Shown here: positions 9,555 through 19,816 of the stretch, one piece after another
Layout of the letters: every line of letters starts with the position of its first letter
Numbering within the stretch: position 1 is the stretch's first letter
Origin: Colwellia sp. 20A7
GTDB lineage: Bacteria > Pseudomonadota > Gammaproteobacteria > Enterobacterales > Alteromonadaceae
Direction of reading: 5' to 3'
DNA: 64,000 bases
Assembly (NCBI RefSeq): GCF_009832865.1
Contig: NZ_CP047130.1
Coordinates: 2,480,001 to 2,544,000 of the forward strand
The notes under the pieces: generated by a model
What the model saw: the letters and a program-made list of their open reading frames with translations, nothing else
The model's database searches: none
Told to the model about the DNA's origin: nothing
Made by a program: the position numbers and the translations under genes

Positions 9555-10460
9555 TTATTTGTTTTTACCTTCAGAAAAAAGCGCATCTAACTTTTGTTCA
9601 TAATCGTGATACCCAAGGTAATCATATAAGTCCATACGCGTTTGCATGTTCTCTATCTCAGCTTTTTGATCGCCGTCAGCTAATAAGGTTTTATAAACCG
9701 ATTCTGCTGCTTTATTCATTGCACGAAAAGCTGATAATGGGTAAAGCACCATGGCACAGCCCCACTCGCCTAACTGTTCTTTGTTCCATAACTCGGTTTC
9801 ACCAAATTCAGTGATATTGGCTAATACAGGCACATCTAAGGCTTCAGTAAAAGCACGATAATGCTCTTCTGTTTTAACGGCTTCAGCAAAAATACCATCA
9901 GCACCTGCTGCAACATAAGCTTTTGCACGTTCAAGTGCTGCTTCTATGCCTTCTTGAGCAAACGCATCAGTACGCGCCATAATGAAAAAATCAGGATCAA
10001 TACGTGCATCTACCGCTGCGCGAATACGATCTGCCATTTCTTCAGTTGATACAATTTCTTTATTTGGTCGATGGCCACAACGTTTTTGTGCCACTTGATC
10101 TTCTATATGAACAGCGGCAGCACCAGCTTTTTCCATATCACGTACGGTTTTAGCTATATTAAATGCTCCACCCCAACCTGTATCGATATCAACTAATAAT
10201 GGTAAAGAGGATGCACTGGTAATTCGTGCTACATCAGCCACTACGTCGTTTAAAGAAGTCATTCCTAAATCAGGTAAGCCATAAGAAGCATTAGCGACAC
10301 CACCACCTGATAAGTAAATAGCTTGGTGGCCCAATTGTTCAGCCATCATTGCGCAATAGGCATTGATAGTACCAACAACTTGAAGTGGTTTATTATTCAT
10401 TAATGCTTGGCGAAATTTAGCGCCAGCAGACTTTGGTTTATCGAGTGAATGCTTAATCAT
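9555..10460 (-). CDS. prpB: 2-methylisocitrate lyase
   Basis: 301 residues, a PEP mutase/isocitrate lyase superfamily enzyme cleaving 2-methylisocitrate to pyruvate and succinate. The catalytic cysteine motif is [11 protein letters not shown], with DIDTGWGG and HIEDQ acidic metal-binding segments and [10 protein letters not shown] further on. It begins 10 bases after the stop of the GntR-family regulator, so the regulator and prp genes form one transcription unit. Length is usual for PrpB. Confidence 0.96.
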   Translation of the reverse strand: MIKHSLDKPKSAGAKFRQALMNNKPLQVVGTINAYCAMMAEQLGHQAIYLSGGGVANASYGLPDLGMTSLNDVVADVARITSASSLPLLVDIDTGWGGAFNIAKTVRDMEKAGAAAVHIEDQVAQKRCGHRPNKEIVSTEEMADRIRAAVDARIDPDFFIMARTDAFAQEGIEAALERAKAYVAAGADGIFAEAVKTEEHYRAFTEALDVPVLANITEFGETELWNKEQLGEWGCAMVLYPLSAFRAMNKAAESVYKTLLADGDQKAEIENMQTRMDLYDYLGYHDYEQKLDALFSEGKNK

Positions 10461-10470
10461 AATATTTCCT

Positions 10471-11175
10471 CTACTTATTTTCGTTAACTTCTGACAACGC
10501 TTGTTGCATTATTTTGTTTTCAATATTTTTTCTTGATGCAGCGATATGACGACGCATTAACATTTCAGCCAATTCACCATCTCTATCACTAATTGCTTGA
10601 ATAATTTGATAATGTTCATTAAAAGCACGACTTGCTCTTGGGCTATTCATACCAAACTGACAACGATACATTCGAACTAAGTGATACAATTGGCCACAAA
10701 TCAAATCGATTAGCTGCTTATTATGACTACCTAGAATGACCTTATAATGAAAGTCGAGGTCACCCTCTTCTTGATAATAAGCAATACCATCTTTTAATTC
10801 TTGCGTTTGGCTGTGCGCTTTAAGCATTTCTTTCATCTCTTCAATTTCTTGATCAGACATATTTAGTGCTGCTTGACGACAAGCCATACCTTCAAGCGCT
10901 TCTCTTGTGATGTAAAGCTCAAGTAAACCTTCAATAGAACAGTTTACAACTCTAGAGCCCACATTTGCTTTACGCTCAATCAAATGACACTTCTCTAAAC
11001 GATTTAACGCTTCACGCAAAGTAGAACGACTAATTTGGTAACGCTTTGCTAATTCCGGCTCACTTATTTTACTTCCTGCTGGAATGTCACCTTCAACAAT
11101 AGCGTACTGCATTTGTTCAAATACTTTATCTGCTGTTGTTACTGCTGTAGTCTTTGTAGGGTTTATTAAATGCAT
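10471..11175 (-). CDS. GntR-family (FadR subfamily) regulator of the prp operon
   Basis: 234 residues. The N-terminal winged helix (about 15-80: [29 protein letters not shown] then [13 protein letters not shown]) is typical GntR. The C-terminal all-helical FCD-type ligand domain ([29 protein letters not shown]) places it in the FadR/VanR subfamily. It is the first gene of the prp operon, and two perfect TTGTCGACAA palindromes lie just upstream, so autoregulation and repression of prpBC-acnD-prpF, relieved by a methylcitrate-cycle intermediate, is likely. It fits the regulator called PrpQ in Shewanella regulon reconstructions, from memory, so I leave the symbol blank. The sigma-54 activator PrpR of enterobacteria is not present here. 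Confidence 0.88.
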   Translation of the reverse strand: MHLINPTKTTAVTTADKVFEQMQYAIVEGDIPAGSKISEPELAKRYQISRSTLREALNRLEKCHLIERKANVGSRVVNCSIEGLLELYITREALEGMACRQAALNMSDQEIEEMKEMLKAHSQTQELKDGIAYYQEEGDLDFHYKVILGSHNKQLIDLICGQLYHLVRMYRCQFGMNSPRASRAFNEHYQIIQAISDRDGELAEMLMRRHIAASRKNIENKIMQQALSEVNENK

Positions 11176-11203
11176 ATGGGTTAAATCTTAATTATATTTA
11201 AAA

Positions 11204-11213
11204 TTGTCGACAA
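11204..11213. promoter_or_regulatory. GntR-type operator 1 (TTGTCGACAA)
   Basis: Perfect 10-bp palindrome TTGTCGACAA, 29 bases before the regulator's start codon. The FadR subfamily recognises GT-N(2-3)-AC palindromes of this kind. Close to the start codon, it would block initiation or early elongation of the operon. Confidence 0.75.
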
Positions 11214-11274
11214 ACTTGAAATCATACAAGCATAATAGCTGAGTTAAATTATATTACAAGTGAACAAAACAAAA

Positions 11275-11286
11275 ATTGTCGACAAT
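11275..11286. promoter_or_regulatory. GntR-type operator 2 (ATTGTCGACAAT)
   Basis: Perfect 12-bp palindrome containing the same core as the site at 11204-11213. The two centres are 72 bp apart, about seven helical turns, so repressor dimers would lie on the same DNA face with the probable promoter between them. Confidence 0.75.
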
Positions 11287-11316
11287 ATATTTTCATTTAA
11301 ATTTTTTAGACGCAAA

Positions 11317-11352
11317 AAAGCCCACGCAATACTTAACTATTGCGTGGGCTTT
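11317..11352 (-). terminator. Terminator of the tRNA operon
   Basis: A 15-bp perfect stem (11317-11331 with 11338-11352) around a six-base loop, containing AGCCCACGCAATA. Minus-strand transcripts from the tRNA genes end here, followed by a T-rich run (TTTTTTGCG). It also insulates the prp regulator promoter from tRNA read-through. Confidence 0.85.
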
Positions 11353-11396
11353 CTATACTTCACTTTTTTGTACACTTTATTTAAAGTTAAATAAAG

Positions 11397-11472
11397 TGGC
11401 ATCCCTAAGGGGATTCGAACCCCTGTTACCGCCGTGAAAGGGCGGTGTCCTAGGCCTCTAGACGATAGGGAC
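11397..11472 (-). tRNA. tRNA-Glu (TTC anticodon)
   Basis: 76 bases with encoded CCA. Reverse complement begins GTCCCTATCGTCTAGAGG and has the CCCTTTCACGG anticodon loop (TTC) and GGTTCGAATCC T-loop; all stems pair, with a G-U at the first acceptor pair. Last of four tRNAs in the operon. Confidence 0.97.
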
Positions 11473-11676
11473 ACTGAATTAACAATTATAATTAATTATT
11501 AATAAAAACTATCTACCAGATCACTCTGGTGAATTAACTGACAAATCAGTACATGATTAGACAATTAAAACTCTAAACTCTTATTTGCTATTCCTTAAAG
11601 ATTACTCTTTGAGAAAAAACTCAGTATAAGAAACTGATTCACTTTTTATATGCACTTTCTTAAATAAAAGAGAAAG

Positions 11677-11752
11677 TGGCATCCCTAAGGGGATTCGAAC
11701 CCCTGTTACCGCCGTGAAAGGGCGGTGTCCTAGGCCTCTAGACGATAGGGAC
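11677..11752 (-). tRNA. tRNA-Glu (TTC anticodon)
   Basis: Same 76-base gene as the copy at 11397-11472, with encoded CCA and TTC anticodon. Flanking spacers differ, so the duplication is limited to the tRNA unit. Confidence 0.97.
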
Positions 11753-11861
11753 ACTAAAACTGGTAAATCACCAATTCTGAACAGTGCTTATTATTTTATA
11801 AGTATAAGCAAACTTAATATTTTAACACTCTATTTATAACAAACAGACTATTAAAAAATAG

Positions 11862-11937
11862 TGGCATCCCTAAGGGGATTCGAACCCCTGTTACCGCCGT
11901 GAAAGGGCGGTGTCCTAGGCCTCTAGACGATAGGGAC
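11862..11937 (-). tRNA. tRNA-Glu (TTC anticodon)
   Basis: Third copy of the TTC tRNA-Glu gene, CCA encoded, 72 bases downstream of tRNA-Ala in the direction of transcription. Confidence 0.97.
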
Positions 11938-12009
11938 ACTAAAACTTGTAAACAAGTTAAAACTATCTATTCTCTGTTGATAAAACCCGTCAACAAAAAA
12001 CCTAAATAT

Positions 12010-12085
12010 TGGTGGAGCTATGCGGGATCGAACCGCAGACCTCTTCGCTGCCAGCGAAGCGCTCTCCCAGCTGAGCTATAGCCCC
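12010..12085 (-). tRNA. tRNA-Ala (GGC anticodon)
   Basis: 76 bases including CCA. Reverse complement starts GGGGCTATAGCTCAGC and has the anticodon loop CGCTGGCAGCG (GGC) and GGTTCGATCCC T-loop. First gene of the tRNA operon. Confidence 0.97.
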
Positions 12086-12536
12086 GCTTGTTTAAAACAT
12101 AACTCTTTAAGAGAAATAATTCAAACGGTTATATTTAATACCTGGCCTAATAGCTATTCAATATATTTTCTTTCTTACTATAAATAGTTAGAAAGAACAT
12201 TCTCTTTCGTCATCAATTTTGTTAATTGAAGTCTTCCTGAAAACGAGGCGCATTCTAAGCAGCGACCTCGAAAGTGTCAACACTTTTTTTTAAAAAACAT
12301 CGAAAATATTGAAAAAAAGTGTTTGAGTGATTAGATAAAGAGCAAGTTGATTGTTTTTTGCTTAACTAGTTGTTTGAATGTGTAATTTGCGCTCGAAGAT
12401 GATATTAAACTCTAACGCTCATTTACAACGTAAATATTCCCTACATCCCCTTCTACTTTCTTTTTTTAACGATTAAAGGTATTGTTCACACACAAAAAAT
12501 GTCAATTAATCCCCCATTAGAGTTTAAAATTATAGA
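12086..12536. other. Intergenic region between tRNA operon and yvcK-like gene
   Basis: 451 bases holding the tRNA leader and promoter (12253-12281) and, for the plus strand, the AT-rich upstream region of the CofD-like gene. I see no further gene or clear repeat. Confidence 0.6.
12253..12281 (-). promoter_or_regulatory. Stable-RNA promoter of the tRNA operon
   Basis: On the minus strand there is a perfect -35 box TTGACA (12276-12281), a 17-base spacer and a -10 box TAGAAT (12253-12258). It is followed at once by a GC-rich discriminator (GCGCCTCG), typical of promoters under stringent (ppGpp) control. It faces the tRNA genes across a leader of about 160 bases. Confidence 0.8.
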
Positions 12537-13442
12537 ATGCAGTTAAATCAATTAAATATTGTTGCTATTGGTGGTGGCCATGGTTTGGGTAGAGTGCTAT
12601 CTACTCTTTCATTTATGGGTGACAAACTGACAGGTATAGTAACAACAACCGATAATGGTGGTTCAACAGGTAAATTAAGAAAGCGCAGTAGCTCTATTGC
12701 CTGGGGTGACTTAAGAAACTGTTTAACTGAACTTGTCGACAATGACTCTATAGGTAGTCAACTTTTTAATTTTCGCTTTGATGGCGATGATGAATTGGGC
12801 GGTCATAATTTAGGTAACCTTATTTTATACGGGTTAGGAGAAGTACAATCTCGACCTTTAGACTCAATTAAACTCGTTAGGCGAATGTTAAGAGTTCGTA
12901 CACAAGTATTACCAATGTCTGAGACACCAACCGACTTAATGGCGTTTTATCCAGAAGGCCGTTGCCGCGTTGGAGAGCTTTCTGTTGATGAAATGTCAAT
13001 TATGCCTAAAAACTTAATGCTAGCGCCTTTAGTGAAGTCTATTAAGCCTTGTATTGATGCTATTAACAATGCTGATCTAATTATCTTAGGTCCAGGTAGT
13101 TTTTTAACTAGTATAGTGCCGCCATTGCTAATAAGAGATATTAGTAACGCTCTTGCCAATAGAAAAGGTCACTGTGTTTTTATTGATAATGTAGTGTTGG
13201 AAAACAGTCCTGCAGCTAAACTGTCGATCGATGAGAGACTAAGTTGGATCAATGATAATATTGGCTGTTTACCAATAGATAGTGTTATTTGTCAGGACCC
13301 AGAAGTGAAATCAGATAAAGTGAATATTATTTGCCGGGATTTAGCGCATAATAAAGTTCCTCATCATCATGATAAAAAGAAACTCATTAGCGCACTTGAA
13401 GATTGTTTAGCGAGTGTTGATTACAAAAAAAGAGTAAGTTGA
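12537..13442 (+). CDS. YvcK/CofD-family gluconeogenesis-factor-like protein
   Basis: 301 residues, related to Bacillus YvcK (GlmR) and E. coli YbhK, UDP-sugar-binding proteins needed for growth and wall synthesis on gluconeogenic carbon sources. Seen motifs: IVAIGGGHGLGRVL (nucleotide-binding glycine loop), TTTDNGGSTGKLR, WGDLRNCL, GHNLGNLILYGL and DLIILGPGSFLTSI. It is not a true CofD because the F420 pathway is absent and the length fits YvcK. It ends 10 bases from the convergent dcd gene. Confidence 0.87.
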   Translation: MQLNQLNIVAIGGGHGLGRVLSTLSFMGDKLTGIVTTTDNGGSTGKLRKRSSSIAWGDLRNCLTELVDNDSIGSQLFNFRFDGDDELGGHNLGNLILYGLGEVQSRPLDSIKLVRRMLRVRTQVLPMSETPTDLMAFYPEGRCRVGELSVDEMSIMPKNLMLAPLVKSIKPCIDAINNADLIILGPGSFLTSIVPPLLIRDISNALANRKGHCVFIDNVVLENSPAAKLSIDERLSWINDNIGCLPIDSVICQDPEVKSDKVNIICRDLAHNKVPHHHDKKKLISALEDCLASVDYKKRVS

Positions 13443-13452
13443 GTCAGTCGCC

Positions 13453-14058
13453 CTATTCTTCTTTGTTGGTAGATTGCTTATCTTCACTAATTCTACTCGC
13501 TACAGCACCCTTTTGATCTCTGTACTTAGCATCAGTTCTTTTATTGTAAGGACGCAAAGCACTTGACGACATAGTTTCAAAGTTAAGTGCTGCTATTTTC
13601 ATTTTTGGGCGAAGCGCCAATGGTAGCTTTCCTGAATTGTAAAATTCTAAAACAATTTGTCCTGACCAACCAGGATCAATTCTATGTGCGGTAACGTGCA
13701 CCATTAAACCAAGTCTAGCCAGTGAAGAACGGCCATCTAACCAACCAACTATATTATCAGGTAAAGTAACCGACTCATAAGTAACGGCTAATGCAAGTTC
13801 CCCAGGGTGTAGAAAAAAAGCATCGCCATCTGCAATATTAATTTCATCACTCATTACTGAGTTCATTGCTTCTTGCATTTCAATTTTTGGGCCACTTAAG
13901 TCAATATAAGGTGCTGCATGGGCTTGAAAAACACGAAATTCATTACCTAAACGAATATCAACACTAACCCCTGAAATCATTGAGCTATCAGGTTTTGGTA
14001 AAATAATTATTTCTTCATCTGCTAGGTATTGTTCTATATCTTTATCGCTTAATCTCAT
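13453..14058 (-). CDS. dcd: dCTP deaminase
   Basis: 201 residues (E. coli 193). It deaminates dCTP to dUTP for dTTP synthesis. The trimeric dUTPase-fold core shows [33 protein letters not shown], which includes the catalytic glutamate and nucleotide-binding residues. The C-terminal [18 protein letters not shown] is a typical flexible tail. Next to mrp on the same strand with a 67-base gap. Confidence 0.96.
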   Translation of the reverse strand: MRLSDKDIEQYLADEEIIILPKPDSSMISGVSVDIRLGNEFRVFQAHAAPYIDLSGPKIEMQEAMNSVMSDEINIADGDAFFLHPGELALAVTYESVTLPDNIVGWLDGRSSLARLGLMVHVTAHRIDPGWSGQIVLEFYNSGKLPLALRPKMKIAALNFETMSSSALRPYNKRTDAKYRDQKGAVASRISEDKQSTNKEE

Positions 14059-14125
14059 AATGGTTTTTCTTGTATTATTAATTTATATTATTGAAGTGTA
14101 TTAAGTTGCGTATATTAACGTTCAG

Positions 14126-15301
14126 TTAGTCTGTATATTTAACCGTTGCCGTTAGTGGGCTAGCATTATCAAGTTGCAGAAAAAGTTGCCCTGTAATATT
14201 ACGCGCTATTCTACGGTACAAAGATGCTATATCACCAGTGCTATTTTCAATGATATCTGATTCACCAAAATCAGCATCTTGACGGATATTAATATCAAGC
14301 GGTAATTGACCAAGTAACTGTGTTTTTTTTGATTTTGCCATTTTCTCTCCACCTGCTTCACCAAACACATGACTCTTATGGCCACAGTTTTCACATAAGT
14401 GATAACTCATGTTCTCAATAATACCTAAAACAGGTACTTGCACCTTATCAAACATAGCAATTCCTTTTTCAGCATCAATCAAGGCAATATCTTGTGGCGT
14501 AGTGACAATTACGGCAGCGGCTACAGGTACTTTTTGCGCTAACGTTAATTGAATATCACCAGTTCCTGGTGGCATATCAATTAATAAATAATCTAATTCA
14601 GGCCACGCCGTTTCATTAAGTAATTGATTAAAAGCACCACTAGCCATAGGGCCTCGCCAAACTGTTGCATCTCCCTCATCAACAAGAAAGCCTATCGACA
14701 TAGCATGTAAACCATGTGCTTCTAACGGAATCATTAACTTGCCATCTTTAGAGCTTGGTTTAGCATTTTTTAGTCCTAACAATGTAGGAATAGAGGGACC
14801 ATATATATCCGCATCTAAAATACCAACCTTAGCCCCTTCCGCTATTAGCGCATAAGCAATATTTACCGCGGTAGTCGACTTACCTACTCCACCTTTACCA
14901 GAAGCAATAGCAATAATATTTTTAACCTTACCGCCATTAAGAGAAGATGAGCGTACTGCATTGATAGCAAGTGTTATTTTAAAATCAACTTGCTGAGCAA
15001 AGGAATTAGATAAGGTAACTGCCAAAATATCTAACTCTCCCTGACAAGGAAAAGGCATGGTTAACTCAACAAGTATTTTATTTGATTTTTTGGTGTTTAC
15101 TTCAAAATGGGTACAAACAACCAGAACACCTTGAGGGAAATTTATTGATTGATACGTTGTTAATGTTTCTTCTATTACTTGAATTTTTTCTGCTATTGTT
15201 AAGTTTAGAACAGGTAAAGCACTTTTAGAATCGTTAAAAAGTGGCGACTTAGTAGGTGATTTTTTATTTTCACTTTTATTATTGAAGAATTTACCGAACA
15301 T
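14126..15301 (-). CDS. apbC: Iron-sulfur cluster carrier ApbC/Mrp
   Basis: 391 residues. A cytoplasmic P-loop ATPase that carries and delivers [4Fe-4S] clusters. A poorly conserved N-terminal region including a divergent MIP18-like segment precedes the deviant Walker A ([15 protein letters not shown]). Then come [21 protein letters not shown] (Walker B) and CENCG (the CxxC cluster-binding pair). The gene is divergent from metG, as in many gammaproteobacteria; only 83 bases separate the two start codons. Confidence 0.94.
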   Translation of the reverse strand: MFGKFFNNKSENKKSPTKSPLFNDSKSALPVLNLTIAEKIQVIEETLTTYQSINFPQGVLVVCTHFEVNTKKSNKILVELTMPFPCQGELDILAVTLSNSFAQQVDFKITLAINAVRSSSLNGGKVKNIIAIASGKGGVGKSTTAVNIAYALIAEGAKVGILDADIYGPSIPTLLGLKNAKPSSKDGKLMIPLEAHGLHAMSIGFLVDEGDATVWRGPMASGAFNQLLNETAWPELDYLLIDMPPGTGDIQLTLAQKVPVAAAVIVTTPQDIALIDAEKGIAMFDKVQVPVLGIIENMSYHLCENCGHKSHVFGEAGGEKMAKSKKTQLLGQLPLDINIRQDADFGESDIIENSTGDIASLYRRIARNITGQLFLQLDNASPLTATVKYTD

Positions 15302-15384
15302 ATTGTCACATTAATTATTTGAGTATAAACGTTAAATTCTGTACTATTGCAGCCATTATTACCATCAAAAAACACTATTTATTC

Positions 15385-17511
15385 ATGTCTATAGCTACTT
15401 CTTCGCAAACATTACCAAAAAAGCGCAAAATATTAGTTACTTGCGCATTACCTTACGCCAATGGTTCAATTCATTTAGGTCATTTACTTGAGCATATTCA
15501 AACAGATATTTGGGTAAGATTTCAACGAATGCGCGGGCATGAGACTTATTTTGTTTGTGCCGATGACGCTCATGGCACGCCTATTATGCTTAAAGCTCAA
15601 GAATTAGGTATAACACCAGAAGAAATGATTAACGCAGTTCGTGATGAACATATGGCTGATTTTGCTGATTTCCATATTAGTTTTGATAACTATCACACAA
15701 CACATTGTGATGAAAACCAGGCTTTATCAAGTGATATATATAGTAAATTACATGCTAAAGGCCATATAAAAACACGTACTATTTCTCAACTTTACGATCC
15801 AGAAAAAGGCATGTTTTTACCTGACCGTTTTATCAAAGGCACCTGCCCTAAATGTAAATCAGAAGATGAAAATGGTGATAGCTGCGATAAATGTGGCGCA
15901 ACTTATTCACCTACAGAAGTTATTAATCCTCGTTCAGTAGTTTCGGGGGCAACACCAGTATTAAAAGATTCTGAACATTACTTCTTCGACTTACCAGCCT
16001 TTGAAGGCATGTTGAAGGAATGGATTCGCAGTGGCGCATTACAAGAAGAAATGGCCAACAAACTATCTGAGTGGTTTGAACAAGGTTTAAAACAGTGGGA
16101 TATTAGCCGTGATGCACCTTACTTTGGTTTCGAAATTCCAAATGCCCCAGGTAAATTTTTCTATGTATGGTTAGATGCTCCTATTGGTTACATGGGTAGC
16201 TTTAAAAATCTATGTAATAAAAAGCCAGAAATTGATTTTGACAGTTTTTGGGCTGAAAATTCAGACGCTGAGCTTTATCACTTTATTGGTAAAGATATTA
16301 TTTATTTCCATAGTTTATTTTGGCCAGCAGTACTTGAAGGTGCCGGTTACCGTAAACCAACAAGCGTTTTCGCTCATGGTTTTGTGACGGTAAATGGCGA
16401 AAAAATGTCTAAATCAAAAGGTACCTTTATTAAAGGTCGTACCTACTTAGATCATTTAAACCCTGAATATTTGCGTTATTACTATGCAGCTAAATTAACT
16501 AATCGCATTGATGACTTAGATTTAAATCTAGAAGATTTTGCTCAGCGTGTTAATTCTGATTTAGTCGGTAAAGTAGTAAACATTGCCTCACGTTGTGAAA
16601 GTTTTATCTCTAAACGTTTTGATGGCATGTTATCAACTAATATTGACAACCAAGCACTTGCTGATGAAGTGATGAACGCTGGTGACAGTATTGCCGCACA
16701 TTATGAGAGTCGTGATTTTGGTCGTGGTATGCGTGAAATTATGGCACTTGCTGATAAAGTTAATGAGTACATTGCTGTAAAAGAACCTTGGCAGCTAGTT
16801 AAAGACGAAACTAAACAGCAAGAAGTACAAGATATTTGCTCTTTAGGTATCAACATGTTCCGTACCTTAATGATTTATTTAAAACCTGTATTACCAGTAC
16901 TTGCCGATAGCACAGCTGCATTTTTAAATGATGAATTAATTTGGGATGGTCATAAAAAACTACTAACTGATCATAAAATTAATAAGTTTAAAGCACTGTT
17001 ACAACGTGTAGATATGGATAAAGTTAATGCAGTAACAGAAGCCTCGAAAGAAAACTTAGCGGCTATAAGCACAGACGGTAAAAAAGAAAAAACAAACGAT
17101 AAGAAAAAGAAACAAGAAAAAGTTGTCGATAATTCTGCTGCACTTGCTAATCCATTAGCTGCAGATCCTATTAGTGAAGAAATTCAGTTCGATGATTTTG
17201 CTAAAATTGATTTACGAATTGTTAAAATAGTTAATGCTGAGCATGTTGAGAAAGCCAATAAACTGCTTAAATTAACATTAGCACTTGATAATGACGGCAC
17301 GGAAACTCGTCAAGTATTTGCTGGTATAAAATCGGCTTATCAGCCTGAAGACTTAATTGGCAAGCATACGGTTATGGTAGCCAATTTAGCGCCTCGTAAG
17401 ATGCGCTTTGGCATGTCTGAAGGCATGGTGTTAGCTGCAGGCCCAGGCGGTGAAGATTTATGGGTATTGAATCCTGATGATGGTGCACAGCCTGGTATGC
17501 GAGTTAAATAA
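15385..17511 (+). CDS. metG: Methionyl-tRNA synthetase
   Basis: 708 residues from the chosen start. Class I synthetase charging tRNA-Met. HIGH-type motif HLGHLLEH and KMSKS motif [10 protein letters not shown] are both visible. The zinc knuckle has two CxxC pairs ([18 protein letters not shown]). The C-terminal dimerising tRNA-binding (EMAP-like) domain starts near [19 protein letters not shown] and is joined by a very Lys-rich linker. The frame is open from 15319, but the residues before the ATG at 15385 are not family-like and conservation begins only at [15 protein letters not shown]. Confidence 0.96.
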   Translation: MSIATSSQTLPKKRKILVTCALPYANGSIHLGHLLEHIQTDIWVRFQRMRGHETYFVCADDAHGTPIMLKAQELGITPEEMINAVRDEHMADFADFHISFDNYHTTHCDENQALSSDIYSKLHAKGHIKTRTISQLYDPEKGMFLPDRFIKGTCPKCKSEDENGDSCDKCGATYSPTEVINPRSVVSGATPVLKDSEHYFFDLPAFEGMLKEWIRSGALQEEMANKLSEWFEQGLKQWDISRDAPYFGFEIPNAPGKFFYVWLDAPIGYMGSFKNLCNKKPEIDFDSFWAENSDAELYHFIGKDIIYFHSLFWPAVLEGAGYRKPTSVFAHGFVTVNGEKMSKSKGTFIKGRTYLDHLNPEYLRYYYAAKLTNRIDDLDLNLEDFAQRVNSDLVGKVVNIASRCESFISKRFDGMLSTNIDNQALADEVMNAGDSIAAHYESRDFGRGMREIMALADKVNEYIAVKEPWQLVKDETKQQEVQDICSLGINMFRTLMIYLKPVLPVLADSTAAFLNDELIWDGHKKLLTDHKINKFKALLQRVDMDKVNAVTEASKENLAAISTDGKKEKTNDKKKKQEKVVDNSAALANPLAADPISEEIQFDDFAKIDLRIVKIVNAEHVEKANKLLKLTLALDNDGTETRQVFAGIKSAYQPEDLIGKHTVMVANLAPRKMRFGMSEGMVLAAGPGGEDLWVLNPDDGAQPGMRVK

Positions 17512-17566
17512 AGTAACTCCCCTTTATCATTATCAAATTCATTTAAAATGAATGAGCTTAAAACAT

Positions 17567-17597
17567 AAGGTATGGCGTAATGCGATACCTTTTTTTT
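17567..17597 (+). terminator. Terminator after metG
   Basis: Stem AAGGTAT (17567-17573) / ATACCTT (17584-17590) with inner GC pairs, then a run of T to 17597. Lies 56 bases after the metG stop. Confidence 0.75.
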
Positions 17598-17637
17598 GCT
17601 AATTAATACCAATAAAACTGATTAAAGCCTATCAAAC

Positions 17638-19782
17638 ATGAGTGTAACTATGTTCAAAAAACTAACAAGTGTACTAAGCAATACACCTGCTTCTTTGCTA
17701 ATTTTAATCTCTATGTTTATCGGTTTAGTCGTTGGTGCAACGACATCAACCGTTTATTCGGGGGTAAATGAAATAGCTGATGCCTTTGTCATGCTTTTAC
17801 AAATGACAGCGCTTCCTTATATTGCGTTATCATTAATTATTGGTATAGGTAGCCTCTCAGAGCATAGAATAAGCGGCACGATTAAAAAGAGTTTAGCTAT
17901 TCTTATTTCATTAACTGCAACCGTATTGCTCTTTATTTTAATTACGCCCATTGCCTTTCCAGACTGGGAAAGTGCTGATTTTTATAGCTTAAGCACAATA
18001 AAAACTGTACAAGAGCTCGATATTCTTAAACTTTTTATACCAACTAATCCTTTTTATTCATTTGCTAACGGTTTAATCCCAAGCGTTGTTATGTTTAGCA
18101 TTCTGGTCGGCATTGGCTTAATGAAGGTAAAAGCTAAAAAACAGACCTTAATGGCTTTAATAGGCTTAAACAAAGCCATTATTAATGTTAGCTCTATGGT
18201 AATTAAATTAGCGCCATTAGCTATTTTTTGCATAGCGTTACGTGCTGCAGCAACAATCGATAGTTCACAAATTGATGGATTACTTGTGTATATAGTTTCC
18301 GCCAGTGTTTTAGTTCTGCTTTTAGCCTTTTTGATAATACCTGCAATTATTGCCACGATTACACCTTTGGGTTATAGGGAAATACTAAAGGCCTCACGTG
18401 AAGCAATGATAACTGCCTTTGCTACCGGAAGCTTTTTTATTGTTATTCCGCTGATTGTTGAAAAAACTAAACAGTTAATTGAAAGAATGCCGGTAGATAA
18501 TGTCCATTTACGCACAGATGCTGTTATTGCCCCGAGTATCATTGTTCCAATTGGCTTTAGCCTACCTATAGGCGGTAAACTTTTAGCTTTGTTATTCGTC
18601 TTGTTTGCGGCCTGGTTTTCTGGCTCAGAAGTAAATGCCAGCCATTACCTTTATTTACTCACTGCCGGTTTACCTCAATTATTTAGTTCAAGCTCAGTGG
18701 CTATGCCAAATTTATTAGAAATATTCAATGTACCCAGCTCGATGTATGAATTGTTTTTAGTCTCTGAAAATTTAATTGTGGGTCGTCTTAGCGCGTTACT
18801 CTCTGTGGTTTTCTCATCGAGTTTAGCAATATTAATCGCGACAAGTATGCTAAAACAACTTACATTTAAATGGTCAAAATTTAATAAATACTTAATTCTT
18901 CTTCCTGTAATATCTGTTGTTGCCTTTCTCGCACTAAGGTTTACTTTTGACAGCATTAGTTATCAATACCAAGGATATACAAAGTTTATTGAACGTGACT
19001 TTATTATGTATAACACCAAAAGTAAGGTGTTAGAGGCACCTACTAACGTCAAGGCTAACTCTCAACCCAATGTTGATGTGTTAACTCGTATAAGTAATCG
19101 AGGCTTTATTCGTGTTGGTTATTTTAGAGATGACTTACCTTATGCTTTTCATAATAATGAAGGAAAACTTGTCGGTTTCGACATTGAAGTGCTCAATCTA
19201 CTTGCAGATGATCTAGAAGTAACGATTGAATTTGTACGGATTTTTCATAATGAAGCACAAAAGTTACTCTCTTCAGGTTATTTGGATATGACAACAGGCA
19301 TTCCTTTAATTCCTAACAATATGAAGAAATTCACATTAACTGTGCCATATAGCAGCCAATCTCTTGCTTTTATTGTTCCAGATGGCAGGCGTAGTGAATT
19401 TACTAACTGGGAAAATATTGTTAGTAATGAAGAATTAATTATCGGAATCCCTGAATTATACTATAGTGAAAACTTAGTGAGCCGTCATTTTGAACACGGA
19501 AAAATTTGGGAGATTTCCACACCGAGATTATACTTTAAAAAAGAATATGACCATATTGACGCCATGCTTATAGGTGCTCCAACGGCTTCAGCTTGGACAT
19601 TATTACACCCAGAATATACAGTAGTTACGCCAAAACCAGCACAAGCTCCTTTATCAATGGCATTTGCTATTAATAACAAAGATACAGCGTTTGAATTGTT
19701 TATGCGTAACTGGATACAAATAAAAAAACAAAACAACAATATTGATCGATTATTCGAATACTGGATTGCCGGTAAAGAATAG
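17638..19782 (+). CDS. Dicarboxylate/amino-acid symporter-like membrane domain fused to a solute-binding domain
   Basis: 714 residues in two parts. Residues about 1-410 have the hydrophobic pattern and loop spacing of the DAACS (GltP/DctA) symporters. After an extra membrane helix at about 417-440, residues about 478-714 form a family-3 periplasmic solute-binding domain (SNRGFIRVGYFRDDLPYAF, GKLVGFDIEVLNLLADDL, MTTGIPLIPN). The membrane part lacks usual carrier signatures: the serine-rich hairpin is replaced by FATGSFFIVIP near 261, and NMDGT by PIGFSLPIGGK near 303. It may be a binding-protein-fed carrier or a substrate sensor. Two start codons are near each other (17638 and 17650). The next gene, rcsF, is 34 bases on. 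Confidence 0.8.
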   Translation: MSVTMFKKLTSVLSNTPASLLILISMFIGLVVGATTSTVYSGVNEIADAFVMLLQMTALPYIALSLIIGIGSLSEHRISGTIKKSLAILISLTATVLLFILITPIAFPDWESADFYSLSTIKTVQELDILKLFIPTNPFYSFANGLIPSVVMFSILVGIGLMKVKAKKQTLMALIGLNKAIINVSSMVIKLAPLAIFCIALRAAATIDSSQIDGLLVYIVSASVLVLLLAFLIIPAIIATITPLGYREILKASREAMITAFATGSFFIVIPLIVEKTKQLIERMPVDNVHLRTDAVIAPSIIVPIGFSLPIGGKLLALLFVLFAAWFSGSEVNASHYLYLLTAGLPQLFSSSSVAMPNLLEIFNVPSSMYELFLVSENLIVGRLSALLSVVFSSSLAILIATSMLKQLTFKWSKFNKYLILLPVISVVAFLALRFTFDSISYQYQGYTKFIERDFIMYNTKSKVLEAPTNVKANSQPNVDVLTRISNRGFIRVGYFRDDLPYAFHNNEGKLVGFDIEVLNLLADDLEVTIEFVRIFHNEAQKLLSSGYLDMTTGIPLIPNNMKKFTLTVPYSSQSLAFIVPDGRRSEFTNWENIVSNEELIIGIPELYYSENLVSRHFEHGKIWEISTPRLYFKKEYDHIDAMLIGAPTASAWTLLHPEYTVVTPKPAQAPLSMAFAINNKDTAFELFMRNWIQIKKQNNNIDRLFEYWIAGKE

Positions 19783-19816
19783 TTTAAATAGTACATAACA
19801 ATAGAACCTAACCGAT

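Noticed and set aside
11397..11937. Three identical 76-base direct repeats with different spacers, CRISPR-like at first sight
   Set aside because: They are complete tRNA-Glu genes with cloverleaf pairing and CCA ends; spacer lengths differ and no cas genes are present.
15319..15384. N-terminal extension of metG
   Set aside because: Not similar to any MetG N-terminus; a normal ATG is at 15385.
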